Of a stretch of 64,000 bases of DNA, positions 12,967-23,535 are shown piece after piece. This stretch comes from Euglena gracilis (Eukaryota > Euglenida > Euglenophyceae > Euglenales), in NCBI GenBank assembly GCA_039621445.1, contig CP154956.1, forward strand, positions 45,055,291 to 45,119,290, in the 5' to 3' direction. Numbering within the stretch: the stretch's first letter is position 1; each line of letters starts with the position of its first letter. Under the pieces are notes generated by a model. The model was not told the DNA's origin and searched no databases. It saw nothing but the letters and a program-made list of their open reading frames with translations. The translations under genes and the position numbers were made by a program.

Positions 12967-13485
12967 AATTCTTCCTCTCGCAGACAAAAAAAAATGCATC
13001 AAACAACATATTTGAGGACGTAGGTGGCAAAGCAATGACACCATGCTACCGCCCGAACCGGCGTCCCAGGCACAGGTTTCACACCCGAACCGGCGTCTAG
13101 GACACAGTTCTCGATATAGAAAATGTAGGTAAAAATTACAATCTCTGACAAAATCCGAAAAAAATCGATTTTTTTGGATCATCTGACCTCCAAAAAATGT
13201 TAAATTTCATAACAAAATACAAAAAATGACCCAAAGGGGGGGGGGGTTGGTGCTATTTTGGCTCCTACTGAACTTCGAAAAAATTCGAAAATTTTTGGGA
13301 AATAATACCCCCCCCAAATAATACCCCCCCTCGGGCCGGGACTTCGGGCGAAAAAATAATACCCCGGGGGGGGGGTATTATTTGGGGGGGGGGGGTTACC
13401 GTTGGTGAGACAAGAAAAGAAGAAAACCTTAAAATCCTGAGAGGGGGGATTCGGTTTTTGTTGTTTTTTTTTGAATTTTTGCCGA
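12967..13485. other. Spacer upstream of the carboxypeptidase gene
   Basis: No exon seen. GAACCGGCGTC occurs twice (13,050-13,100), a motif that recurs in the palindromes at 13,870-13,985 and 14,682-14,757. A polyC/polyG stretch with inverted ATAATACCCCCC blocks lies at 13,300-13,400. Confidence 0.5.
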
Positions 13486-13815
13486 GGGGGTGTCTGGGAC
13501 GCGGGGGGGACGCGGGGGGGGACGCGGGGGGGGACCCGGGGGGGACGCCATTTTTGGGACAGCAAAATTAGGAATTTGCCGCGAGAAAAATTTAGCCAAA
13601 TTAGGATCCTACCACAACAAATTAGGACTAACCCACCCCAAATTAGGAATCACCCACCGCAAATTAGGAATCCCCCACACCAAATTAGGAATCACCAACC
13701 TCAAATTTGCCTGAAATTAGGAATCAGCCCCCTGAATTTGGCTGTCTCGAGAACAAAGTGGGACGGGGGGGGGACGCGCGGGGGGACGCGGGGGGGACGC
13801 GGGGGAGACACCCCC
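13486..13815. mobile_element. GACGCGGGG-bounded element with AATTAGGAATC array, copy 1
   Basis: The ends are GGGGGTGTCT and AGACACCCCC, each next to repeated GACGCGGGGGG. The centre holds seven AAATTAGGA(ATC) units spaced about 20-25 bases apart. It is nearly identical in order and sequence to 27,185-27,534. No target duplication or coding capacity was found. Confidence 0.75.
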
Positions 13816-13859
13816 CCGAGGGTTGCTGCCGAAAAAAAAAGCCTTTCTTTGCCAGGGAA

Positions 13860-13990
13860 TCCCTTAAACCGGCGTTTGAGACGCTGGGTTCAGGACAGAA
13901 CCGAACCGGCGTCCCCCCCACGGGTTCCGGACGCCGGTTCTGTCCTAAAACCCGGCGTTAAGAACGCCGGTTTTGTCCAAAACCCGTCGT
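13860..13990. repeat. Inverted repeats of the GAACCGGCGTC family
   Basis: Overlapping imperfect palindromes built from GACGCCGGTTCTGTCC and its complement. They are the same units as the perfect palindrome at 14,682-14,757. Confidence 0.6.
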
Positions 13991-14084
13991 CCGGTTTTCA
14001 TTCCTAAAAATATCACCAAAAGTGCCCAAAAGTGGCCCTAAGGTCCTGGTATGACTGTTTCAACCATCTAGGACAATGAATTTT

Positions 14085-14605
14085 GCCATTTGGGGACCAC
14101 AGGGTTGGATATCCAAATTTGGTGAAAATTGGCCCAGATTTGGAAATAGAGTACCGTGCAGCGTGGAAAGATCTGATGAGCACTGCTAGTCGTCTGTTAA
14201 AAAGAGCTTTCGATCGAGGGGTAACTTGGTACCCTAACACGCAGCCCGAGATACGCTCGCGATCGTCGGATCGGCCAGAATATGAGTCGAAATTTGTGGT
14301 AATTTTTAGTGATTTTTGGTTTAAGATGCTGAATAAACCTTACAGAATCGTTTTTTCTCTTCAAATCGACCACCTGAGGGGTCCTAGGGGGTGCCAGAGT
14401 TGTAAAATTAGGATTTCCCGGTGACAGAAAATAAGAGCTCCAGGCGGCGTGGCTGAATTTGGTGGTGATCGCCAGTCGTCTGATGAAAAGAGCTTTCGAT
14501 TGAGGGGTGACTTTGTACTTGAACGATTGACACAGCCAGAAATACCCTCGCGATCGCCGGAATTTGGTGAAATGCAAAGTGGCGTGACATTGCAGATAAG
14601 TGGTC
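14085..14605. repeat. Dispersed repeat R, copy 1 (two units)
   Basis: Unit a (about 14,130-14,425) and unit b (about 14,440-14,600) share AAAAGAGCTTTCGAT followed by GAGGGGTRACTT. Both units recur in the same order at 29,510-29,805 and 30,108-30,245, there separated by a poly-C element. No protein is recognised. Confidence 0.7.
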
Positions 14606-14681
14606 GGAGATTGGTCCTGGGAGTGTCCTTTGACCGAAGGTTGGGGACACCGTCTCTAAAACGCCGCTTTAAACAGGGGGG

Positions 14682-14757
14682 GGGGGCGGACGCCGGTTCT
14701 GTCCAAAACCCGGCGTTCCGGAACGCCGGGTTTTGGACAGAACCGGCGTCCGCCCCC
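14682..14757. repeat. Perfect 76-base palindrome
   Basis: Two 38-base arms with no spacer, centred on TTCC/GGAA at 14,719/14,720. The arms contain GGACGCCGGTTCTGTCC and AACCCGGCG. It would form a very stable hairpin or cruciform. Confidence 0.9.
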
Positions 14758-15204
14758 TCTTTTTTGCAGTAAAAGAGCAACCCCCTCTGGGGTCAGGGGA
14801 CCTGCCCTCCCCCCCCCCACCCCCGAGCTCTTCCCATACCCCAACCTCGGACAGCACAAGAAGGGTCAAACTTTTTGGACGTTTGCGGAAAAAGTCAGTT
14901 GTAAGCACATTTGCCAAAGCGATTTTTGAAAACGTCCAAACAAAGTCGATTTTCAAACATAGGAACATGGCTGGTCAAAATCTGTGCGACTTTGGCCCAA
15001 ATGGGCCGCTAGTCGAAATTGGCAGATTCCACACTTATGAAGCCTTGTTACCCATCAATTGAAAGCTTTTCTCAAGGCCATGGGATTCGGCCATAATGCA
15101 CGCAGCTCTTATTTTCAGCAATCGTGTATTCCAAAATTTGACCTCCTAATTTGTCAAATCCAACAGTTCAGGTTGTATATTACATATCAAACGAAAGCTC
15201 TCAC

Positions 15205-15478
15205 CAACACCTATATGGGGGGGGTCTTATATGGGGGGTCGGCCAAAGGGCCGGCCTTCGGCCGGCCAGGGGTGGGTCTTATATGGGGGGGGGGGTTCTT
15301 ATATGGGGGGGGTATGGTAAGGGGGAGGTCAAAAATTCCTTTAGAAATAGGGCAAAAAAAATTCGGCGCCTTCGGCGCATGAAAAAGAAATTTTCCCCGG
15401 ACCCAAATGCTCAATTAAGGGGGGGGGGGGTCAAATAAAAGGGGGGGGGGGGGGGGGGGGGGGTGGTAGCGCTCCACA
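15205..15478. mobile_element. Poly-G element of family Q
   Basis: Repeated TTATATGGGGGG blocks lead to a GGCGCCTTCGGCGC hairpin at about 15,364. Then come TCAATTAAGGGGG, TCAAATAAAAGGGG, a roughly 30-base G-run and GGTGGTAG. The right half is the reverse complement of the left half of the element at 17,893-18,110. Confidence 0.55.
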
Positions 15479-16693
15479 CTAAAGAGGATCAAAAGGAAGG
15501 GGGCAGACCTGGTTAAGGCGGTTGTAAAGGGAAAGGCATTGAAAAAGCGAGTGCGTGGGCCATCTAAGTATGCCGAGCTATGGACGGCAGTCTACAATTT
15601 CTTTGGTGGGCTGTGTGGGGGGGGGGGGCTATGTACAAATGGGCTGGGCTGGCCGAAGGTCAAAACGGAATAACCAGGAGGCAGGTGCGAGGAGGGCGAG
15701 GTACTTCGTTCAGCTTGTGCCGGTGTCAGTGCCGGGGGCATGCAGCGCGACTATGGGCTAGGCGTCGTGTGGCCGGCGCCCTGGTCCGCCGGTGATGCGG
15801 CGTGAGGCGTGCTCCGTTTGGTGTGGTGTGAGGCGGCTGGGCATTGTCAGCGCAAGGATGTTTCGGTCGCAGCATCTGCACGATTTGCCGGAAGAGAGCT
15901 AGCGCCGGCAGTTGGTAGCTCTCGGCTTGAGGGGAGGAGCATGCCTTGAGAAAAATAAGGAATGGGGATTGTTCCGCGATTTGGGTAATAGCGCGGGGTT
16001 TATTAACGCGGGGTTTAATAGCGCGCTTCGGCCATGGAGCGCGCGGTAATACAGCGCGCCTAAAATGGCCACGTTTTTTTAAGCTCGAGCGGGAATTACC
16101 CACCCGCGGTACTTGTCGGTCCCTGGAACCAGAACAAATTCCCAGTGAAAAAAAAAACAGTTTGTTGCACAGCAATTGAGACTGATGAAAGAAAGCAATG
16201 TCAGTGCAAAACTTAAAACTGTCGACCGGTTTTAAGGGACATGCTGAGGTCCAGGTGGCAGATGTTGTATATAGGTACCAATATACCTTCAGGGGTGTTG
16301 CACTGCACTTGCCGGACGTCGAACAATGCACCCTGAGAAATATCACATGAGAAGAGTGCAAGGGGATGAAAGCAAACCTGCACAGCGAAACTACTTTGAC
16401 TTATCGCTCAACAACACATGATCAATTCAACAATCCGTGTTTCTCGACGTTTTCAAAGGCTCCTCAGCAATACAGATTACCAACCTTCCAAGACCTTCAA
16501 GACCATCCAGTGACTTCATATCACCTCAAGCATAGACTTCAACAGTTGCTTGCCAGTGAGATCTGTAGGAGAGAAAATTACATTCACTGACAGAATTCTT
16601 TGGCAAACCTGGCAAACCAAATCAACGATCCCAGTAAATTTCTGTGAAGTGGTCCCACTCAGTGCGCTCGGGTCGTCTGGTCGTGCGGACATT
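15479..16693. other. Gene-free stretch
   Basis: No recognisable gene or full element. A GC-rich part (15,640-15,950) and an A/T-rich part (16,140-16,690) alternate. GCGCGGGG- and GCGCG-type words cluster at 15,985-16,060. Confidence 0.45.
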
Positions 16694-16694
16694 A

Positions 16695-16882
16695 CCCTCA
16701 CCCCCCCCCCCTATTTGCCCCCCCCCCTAATTGGCTAGTTGGGGGTCCCGTTGGACGGTCCATTAGCCAATTAGGGGGGGGGGGTCAGGCCATTGGCCGG
16801 GGTAACCCCCCCCCCTAATTGCCCCCCCCCCCCCTAATTGGCTAATAGGGGGTCCGAAGCAATTAGGGGGGGGGGGTGAGGG
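16695..16882. mobile_element. Poly-C inverted-repeat element (family P), copy 1
   Basis: The ends are CCCTCACCCCCC and GGGGGGTGAGGG. Inside are C-runs separated by TATTTG and TAATTGGCTA, and inverted GG(T)CC blocks. The hAT element at 16,883 inserted at its right tip. A related copy is at 29,810-30,105. Confidence 0.65.
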
Positions 16883-17032
16883 TAGCATTGCAAAAATCGC
16901 GTAATTTAAGATTTATAAATTACGTTACTGTAAGTTACGGTAACTTACTGAAATTTATGAAATTTATGAAACTTATGAAATTTATTTTTTTGTGGAAAAA
17001 TTCACCTCAGCCCCAACCTCAAAAACCAAATT

Positions 17033-17257
17033 TCACAGCTTTCCCTCACATCTGGCAACAGTGGCAGGCCACAGCACACCTCCACAGCCGTGGCTTTGTT
17101 GTCCGATTTGAAATCTGCCATTGGGCATGGCCAGGGGAAGCAACGCCTGCCGGAGAAGCTCAAAGGTCAGCCGAGGGCGACCGTTGGTAAGAAAATCGGC
17201 CGCAGAGAAGACACGCTCCGCACTTGCTTGTGCAGCGGGGATGAGGCCAAAAAACAA
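17033..17257 (-). pseudogene. hAT transposase C-terminal dimerisation fragment
   Basis: The motif ASAERVFSAADFLTNGRP followed by LTFELLRQALL is the conserved hAT dimerisation region (A-S-x-x-E-R-x-F-S). The catalytic middle part between this and the zinc finger is absent, consistent with an internal deletion. Confidence 0.8.
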
Positions 17258-17518
17258 CCCAAAGAGGACAAGCCAGTGTCAGGCTAATGCAATCCTCTTG
17301 ACCCCCCAAAAGAAACGTGTTTCAAAAAATGAAAAATTCTTCTCAGGAGTCTCACCATGACAGGGATTGCACTTGTCGGCATACAAAGTGCTCCAAAAAA
17401 CGAAAGGGCAAACAATCAACATTAGCACTTTCGGCATAAGCACCTTTCTCACCAATGAAATCCAAAACTTCATCCAAAGTAGGACAACCGCACCCATGGA
17501 GTTCTCCGACAAGTACAT

Positions 17519-17869
17519 TCAAAATCCGCAGAGCCTCTTTTGCTCAGATTCCGTGAAATTGCGATCCATAAAAGAGCTTACAACCAACTGCTTCTTGGCA
17601 ATTGGGGTGGTTACCACTGTGTTTGGGGCTTCCAGTTCTGCAACACTATCTTTTCCTTTACATTCTTTTAAATGTCTTTTCATACGTGTCTGATTACAGG
17701 ATTTTTCCCAATCACACTTCTTACGCAAAACCTTCTTTGCCTTCGTCACACTTGACCCAGATAGAACATTGTTGTCTTCATCAAAAGCAACAAAAAAGTC
17801 CCAGACAGCGGACTTGTGTTTCATTATGTCTGTGAAGGGGGGGAAGCTCACGAAACCACATCTTACCAA
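17519..17869 (-). pseudogene. hAT transposase N-terminal fragment (BED-like zinc finger)
   Basis: The 116-codon open frame has the order W-D-F-F, a basic stretch, C-D-W-x-K-S-C and then H-L-x-E-C, matching a BED-type zinc finger that binds transposon ends. It stops at 17,519. Transposase-like sequence continues in another frame (GELHGCGCPTLDEVLDF), so at least one frameshift has occurred. Family call good; function lost. Confidence 0.7.
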
Positions 17870-17892
17870 CTACAAGATTCCTAATATTTCCA

Positions 17893-18110
17893 CTACCCCC
17901 CCCCCTTATTTGACCCCCCCCCTTAATTGAGCATTTGGGTCCGGGGAAAAAAAATTTAAGGCACCGAAGGCGCCGAAAATTTTTTTGGCCTCTCTCGAAG
18001 CCAAAATTCAAAATTCAAATCAAAACCCCCCCCTTATTTGACCCCCCTAATTGAGCATTTGGGGGGTCCTTTAGGCCATAGGTGTGCTGAAATAAGGGGG
18101 GGGGGTGGTA
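17893..18110. mobile_element. Poly-C inverted-repeat element (family Q) nested in the hAT element
   Basis: The left end is CTACCCCC then TTATTTGACCCCC and TTAATTGAGCATTTGGG. The right end is GAAATAAGGGGGGG then GGTGGTA. The centre has the hairpin GGCACCGAAGGCGCCG next to AAAATTTTTTT. There is no coding capacity. Confidence 0.65.
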
Positions 18111-18273
18111 CTTACTAACATTGCTGTTCAAGGCTAACATTGCTGTTCAAGGCTTAGGCTATGATGAAAAATTGGCTGGGCATACAGCCATACATGTAGC
18201 CCAATGATTATAGTGCGCGCTGAATTTTTCAATTATTCCACAATGAATTTTGCCACAAAAGTCGAACCAAAAA

Positions 18274-18344
18274 AGACGAGGTGAAAATCGAATCCACGAC
18301 CGCGGGGTTAACGAGCACGCACTCTACCACTCGGCTACTCACCT
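18274..18344 (-). tRNA. tRNA-like gene inside the hAT element
   Basis: 71 bases. The 5' strand AGGTGAG pairs fully with the 3' strand CTCGTCT (two G-T wobbles). A box TAGCCGAGTGG and T loop TTCGATT are present, the T stem GTGGA/TTCAC pairs, and a run of six or seven T follows directly as a pol III terminator. The anticodon stem has two mismatches and the D stem is weak, so identity (GTT, Asn, or TAA, Leu) is open. It may be a pseudogene or a tRNA-derived promoter. Confidence 0.45.
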
Positions 18345-18810
18345 TCTGGATCGTATAGCCGCTTTTCCATAAAATGATCACGTCTTTGAAAAAGACATGT
18401 GCAATCGCAAAAGGCCTCGAAAACAAAAATTACACGGCTGTAATTTAAAAATTAATTACGCTGTAAGTTACCTGTAAGTTACACGCGAAACTTACATTTG
18501 TAAATTACGTCGCAATGCTAGGTGAGGGCACTTTTAGGGGGAGGGGTGAGAGCATTTTTTTGTTTTTTTTGAAAAAAACCAAAAACTGTGTTTTTTTTGT
18601 TTCAAAAAAACCACCGTCGGTTTTTTTGGATTAGGAATCGCGGTGTCTGGTTATATCCTTATGTATCCTAATGCGTATCGAGGACCCTGTGTGGCGGTGC
18701 TTCGGCCCGAAGATTTCCAAGGCCGGCAGGAAGTGTTATGTTCGCACGTGCAAAGTGTGTGGAGGCGAAGTGTCTCTTGTCACTCTACGCACCAAAGCAC
18801 ATGCTGATGG

Positions 18811-19356
18811 TTGTTTGGAGTTAAAAAGATGAAGCTATGGACAGTGGCAGGTCCCAGAAGTCGCAGTTCATCAATGGAATGGCACGCAGTGGACTGGACT
18901 GGACTGCAGGTGTGCATGACTTTGCACCTCAGCATTAAGCATTGTTATCTGCCAGGCATTGCAACAGACGGAGCTTCAAATATGGAATCCATGAGGAATC
19001 TCATTCCTGAAAAAGTGAAAGGTTTGTTGGATAAAATTTACTTTGTCGGTCGATTTCTTTCATCAGGAATGCAAAGTTGGATTTGTCAAGCACATGAATT
19101 ACACCTGTTGGTGTCAGACTATTTGAAGGACAAGGGAAGAGACAAAGTGGTGAGTTCAGTCGTCACTGGTGTGTTGTTGGTTGCCAACCGTAATTGTTTT
19201 TTGTTTGCTTCAGTGCTGAAAGACCGGTTCTTCCCTGTGCTACACGGTGGACAAGCCAGAGGGACACGTTACTTTACTACAATCGGGAATGGTCCCACTC
19301 AGGCTTCTTCTGCATGCTTTTTTGCACAAAGTTTTGCAAAAAGGGAATTTTTGTGA
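18811..19356 (+). pseudogene. hAT transposase fragment (DUF659-like region)
   Basis: The 181-codon frame contains TDGASNM, then CQAHELHLLVSDYL, then NRNCFLFASVLKDRF and GTRYF. This is the order seen in the middle of hAT-like transposases (DUF659 and the region after it). It lacks the zinc finger and the dimerisation end, and its flanks are G-rich repeats. It is a separate copy from the element ending at 18,520. Confidence 0.7.
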
Positions 19357-19373
19357 AGGGGGATTTTTTCAAT

Positions 19374-19545
19374 TCATGGGGGGGGTGACCCCCTAAATAT
19401 AGGGGGGGGCTGACTTTCTAAATTTAGGGCGGGGGCTGACTTTTTTAATTTAGGGGGGGGGGGGCTGACTTTTTTTTGTTTACGGGGGGGGCTGACTTTT
19501 TTTTTGTTTACGGGGGGGCTGCCTTTTTTTTGTTTACGGAGGATT
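19374..19545 (+). repeat. Tandem GGGGGGCTGACTTTTT repeats
   Basis: At least five units of a G-run, CTGACTTT and a T-rich stretch (TAAATTTAGG or TTGTTTACGG). Together with the poly-purine/poly-T sequence to about 20,030 it holds no gene. Confidence 0.7.
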
Positions 19546-20335
19546 TTGGAGACGAATTTGATGCATTCATTGGAAAAACTGGGAAGTTTGCAGAAATGGC
19601 TCCTCCTGGGGTTTCTGCAGCCAACTGGTGGTGGTGGCCTATGCGGCTGGCACGTTGGACTTGTGACACTTGGAAAGAGGGCTGCCCACAGCGTGATTTG
19701 CAGGCAAATTGGCGTTTATCTTCCGCTCCCTAAGGCGCACGCCTCCGGGTGAAAGCGATTCTGACTCAGACTGATCCGCAATTTTCATGGCTTGGTCCTT
19801 GCGCGAGAGGGGGGGGGAATTAAAAACAAAAAAAACAACTTTTTTGGAAAAAAAAACGGCGGGGGCGGCGACGGTAAAAAAGCCGTTTTTTTTTCCAACA
19901 AAAAAACGGGTTTTTTTTCCGAAAAAAAACGTGTTTTAAAACGATCGGTCAGAAAACGAGTGCCATCCCTGGGTGAGGGTGATGTGGGATGGGCCATTCC
20001 TAATGCGGACCGGGGTTTTTGTTTTTGACAAATGTCTAAATGTCAAATAAATGTCAATTGTCTGTCAGAAACCCTTGTCATTTGCCAAAATTGGGAATGC
20101 TGATATGGACCCAGGCATTGAATATAAAGCGTTTAAAACAGAAACGTTTGCCCTTTGGTTTAAAACACTGATATTTTTCGGGGCATAGTTTTAAACACTT
20201 CGCTATTCGCGAAAATGCACATTCCTAATATATCTCACACCCCAGGTGTCACCGCACATATTTCTGAGTGATTTTCAGCACAACCACAGTGGACCAGTGA
20301 AGACCCTTGGTGGAGTTGAAGATACAACTTCAAGG
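19546..20335. other. Gene-free stretch
   Basis: Low-complexity A/T runs (19,810-19,935) with inverted AAAACGGGTTTTTT-type words; no exon or element ends seen. Confidence 0.4.
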
Positions 20336-20650
20336 GGCTCCCGGATCTGGCCTGGGGGGGGGGTTGTGGGCAGACCCTAGGGTCTGCCCACGGTCGCCAA
20401 AGGTCGCCAAAGGTCGCTATGGGTATTTCCTACTCAGTCTTTTTTGCATTGTAGCGGCGTAGGCAACTGTTCCAGGGCCCTAAAAAAAAAATCCCTTGTG
20501 TGTGCAACACCTTTTGTGTGTATGTTGCGCTAATTTGCCGTGGAGCGCATTTTTTGACATCGACCCACCCACGACCTTTGGCGACCATGGCGACCTTTGG
20601 CGACCCTAGGGTCTGCCCACAACCCCCCCCCCAGGCCAAATCTACCCCCC
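20336..20650. mobile_element. MULE-like non-autonomous element, copy 1, 9-bp target duplication
   Basis: 315 bases flanked by ACTTCAAGG at 20,327-20,335 and 20,651-20,659. The inverted ends are GATCTGGCCTGGGGGG with GTTGTGGGCAGACCCTAG, mirrored at the right end. A nine-base duplication is typical of Mutator-like elements. The centre has no coding capacity. Confidence 0.85.
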
Positions 20651-20832
20651 ACTTCAAGGCGTGTTTCAAGTTACAAGTCAAGTACAGTCCCCTGGTGTGT
20701 GTCTGGTTTTCAGAAGCTTTTTGCATGTTCAGTGAAGCTGAAGTTCAAGTCAAGTTCAACTGCATCGAGTGCTTCAACAATTAAGTGCTAAGTTCACATC
20801 CTATCAATGTGTTTGCGTTTTCTGTTTTGTTC

Positions 20833-21146
20833 GGCTCCCGGATCTGGCCTGGGGGGGGGGTTGTGGGCAGACCCTAGGGTCTGCCCACGGTCGCCAAAGG
20901 TCGCCAAAGGTCGCTATGGGTATTTCCTACTCAGTCTTTTTTGCATTGTAGCGGCATAGGCAACTGTTTTAGGGCCCTAAAAAAAAAATCCCTTGTGTGT
21001 GCAACACCTTTTGTGTGTATGTTGCGCTAATTTGCCGTGGAGCGCATTTTTTGACATCGACCCACCCACGACCTTTGGCGACCATGGCGACCTTTGGCGA
21101 CCCTAGGGTCTGCCCACAACCCCCCCCCAGGCCAAATCTACCCCCC
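20833..21146. mobile_element. MULE-like non-autonomous element, copy 2, 9-bp target duplication
   Basis: Nearly identical to the copy at 20,336, in the same orientation 183 bases downstream, but flanked by a different duplication, GTTTTGTTC (20,824-20,832 and 21,147-21,155). Independent insertion rather than local duplication is therefore indicated. Confidence 0.85.
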
Positions 21147-21214
21147 GTTTTGTTCTGTCTTCCCTGCAAAAAAAAGTTCCTTTTTTGACAACCCAGGCAC
21201 CTGCAACATTCACC

Positions 21215-21695
21215 CCCTCCCCCAGTTTTGTGCCTCATTTTGGGGGTCACATCTTGGCCCAGAAGGGGGAAACATTTGGGGAACAATTTTGGCTCCAGTT
21301 TCCTGGCACATTTTGGGGACTGGGCCACAAACCTTGGCCACAGCTGGCACATCTTGGGCACAAACAGATGGGGGGGAAGCATTTTGTGCCCAGTTTGATT
21401 TTGGGGCAAGTTTGGTGCAACAGGTGGGGGCACCATTTTGGTCCCACAAGTTTGGTCACAGATGGGGGAAACATTTTGTGTCCAGTTTGATTTTGCAACA
21501 GGTCGGGGCACCATTTTGGTGCCACAGGTTGGTCACAGTTGGGGGACACATTTTGTGACCAGTTTTTCTGGCACAGCTTGGGCGCCCACAGTTTGGGGCG
21601 AGTTTGGTGCCCCAGCTTGTTGGCAGTTTTGTGCCCCATCTCGGGCAAGTTTTGTGGCACAGTTCGGTGGCCCTGGTTTATTTTTTCCGGGGCTC
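21215..21695 (+). repeat. Degenerate tandem repeat (TTTGTGGCACAGTTTGG-like)
   Basis: Many diverged units of the kind CATTTTGGTGCCACA and CAGTTTGGGGC follow one another. Open frames over both strands are products of the repeat. Confidence 0.7.
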
Positions 21696-21781
21696 CTGCC
21701 CAAAAACTCACCCTTGTGCCTGGGCCCCGTTTGCATTCGGACTCGACGCATTCAAATTCTGTCCGTTCAGCCGGCGGAGAC

Positions 21782-22119
21782 TACCATCCCCCCCCCATTA
21801 TGTACCCCCCCCCATTGTGTACCCCCTGGGGGGGAGGTACATAATGGGGGGGTAACACTTTTTCTAAAGAATTTCCCAAAAAATGCTCAAAAATCGACGT
21901 TTTTGGGACGTTTTCAAAAAGTGATATTTGGCAAATGTGCTGAAAATTGACCATTTCTTGCAAACATCCAAAAAAAAATGACCCCCTTTGGGCTGTTCGG
22001 TCGGGTCTTGGAATGGGACCTGGGTACCCCCCCCCCATTGTGTACCTCCCCCCCATTATGTACCTCCCCCCCAATTTCGGCCTCCCGGGGGGAGGTACAT
22101 AATGGGGGGGGGGATGGTA
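21782..22119. mobile_element. Poly-C inverted-repeat element with ATTATGTACC ends
   Basis: The left end is TACCATCCCCCC followed by ATTATGTACC, and the right end is its complement. Extra GGTACATAATGGGG and CATTGTGTACC blocks lie inside. About 340 bases with no coding capacity and no clear target duplication. Confidence 0.65.
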
Positions 22120-22785
22120 TGTTTTGATCTTCAAAAACAACGGGGGGATGCACCCGGCGTGGCCCTTCCATACTGCAACGACAAAAGACCTGCTGTGGTC
22201 GCCGCAGACCCCCTCGTGTGTATAAAAAATGACTTAAATACAAAATGTTTTAAACTCTGCAATAAAAAACGAGTTTTAAACGCCAAGTGATTAAAATACC
22301 GGACGATGCCTGTATGGACCCACCTGTCAAACCAATTTGAATAGGAAATGCACGGCGAGGCGATGGTGGACCCTTCATGGTGGCAAAAATGAAGGAAATA
22401 TTGTTAATTTTTCGAATTCTAAAGCACCTAGGCTCCTTTCGCCGCAATGTTGAGCAACCCCCATGATGTATGATGCATGACCTCTACCTCTATGTCACCT
22501 CTATGTCCACAAAATGTCATAAACGGACACCAATAAGGGCCACAAAAGGCTCCAAATGCCACGAATTTGGCAAATTAGCATCTCAACACATCTTATTCAA
22601 GTTAGGGATGAGAAAAAATATCCGGATGGGTGGTTTCAAAAATTGCCATTAGAGATTTGTGGCAAGAATGGCCAATTTATGATTTTTTTCCATAAAATTG
22701 CCTTCTTTCGGCAAAAATTTTCTATGATAAGCCACTTTCCTTAAAAGTTTCACATTGAGGTGACATAAAGGGATAGTAGAGGCAG
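22120..22785. other. Gene-free stretch
   Basis: A/T-rich sequence with no recognisable gene or element boundary. Confidence 0.4.
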
Positions 22786-22875
22786 AGGTGACCTCTACCT
22801 CTACCTCTACCTCTACCTCTACCTCTACCTCTACCTCTACCTCTACCCCTACCTCCACCTCCCTCTACCTCTATC
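22786..22875 (+). repeat. (CTCTAC)n microsatellite
   Basis: About ten hexamer units with a few variants near the 3' end. Confidence 0.9.
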
Positions 22876-22924
22876 CAGCCCTGACATCCGAAACCAGGTT
22901 TCTACTGCACACCCAAAAGTGAAA

Positions 22925-23128
22925 CTACCCTCACCCCCCCCCCCTCAAAGTGGCCACCCTCCAGGCACCACGGGACCCTAAAACGGCCACTCTGGGGGAG
23001 GGGACACTTTGGGGGGGGGGTCAATTTTGGGCTTTGGCGCCTTCGGTGCCAAAATAAAGTGGCCACTTTGAGGAGGGAACAAAATTTGCCAAAAAAATGG
23101 CCGGGTTTTGAGGGGGGGTGAGGGGGGG
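22925..23128. mobile_element. Poly-C inverted-repeat element with GTGGCCAC arms
   Basis: The left end CTACCCTCACCCCC followed by TCAAAGTGGCCACC is mirrored by GTGGCCACTTTGAGG and a right end GGGGTGAGGGGG. The centre holds the hairpin TTTGGCGCCTTCGGTGCCAAA-like core at about 23,033. Confidence 0.65.
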
Positions 23129-23535
23129 TTTTCACCAACCTGTTCAAGGTTGTCGCCCAACACATTCTTCTTCACAGATTTTGGGTTTTCTTGATCGCTT
23201 TTCCTGCTTGGTGGTGCTTGCCCCTTTCTAGGTTCGGTGGGAAACAATTCCATAATTCAACACGCTGCCTGTTGCCGTGCTTTTTGTTCAAATTAATCCT
23301 TCGAAGTACTCCTTTTTTAAGGTCTGCTGGAGTCAAAAATCCACAAGCGGTGAGAGAGACAGGAAGGTACGCCGAAGTCCAAAGAAGGTTTTTTGTTGAA
23401 AAAAGCGCTTTTCTCTTAATTGAAATTTTGGGGGAAACAGGCCGGTAAGCCGGCTTTCATTTGTTCCCAAAGTGGCACCAAGTGAAAACGTTTCGAACCC
23501 CCCCCCCCCTTGGTTTTCGGCAGTGTTGGGAGTTT

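Larger units (their letters stand above)
16883..18520 (-). mobile_element. hAT-family DNA transposon with 8-bp target duplication
   Basis: The element starts TAGCATTGC and ends GCAATGCTA, and is flanked by identical GGTGAGGG at 16,875-16,882 and 18,521-18,528. Eight-base duplications are diagnostic of hAT elements. Subterminal TAAGTTAC-like words occur at both ends. Inside, on the minus strand, are the N-terminal and C-terminal parts of a decayed transposase, plus a poly-C element (17,893-18,110) and a tRNA-like sequence (18,274-18,344). At 1.64 kb with its transposase middle missing, it should not be autonomous. Confidence 0.88.
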
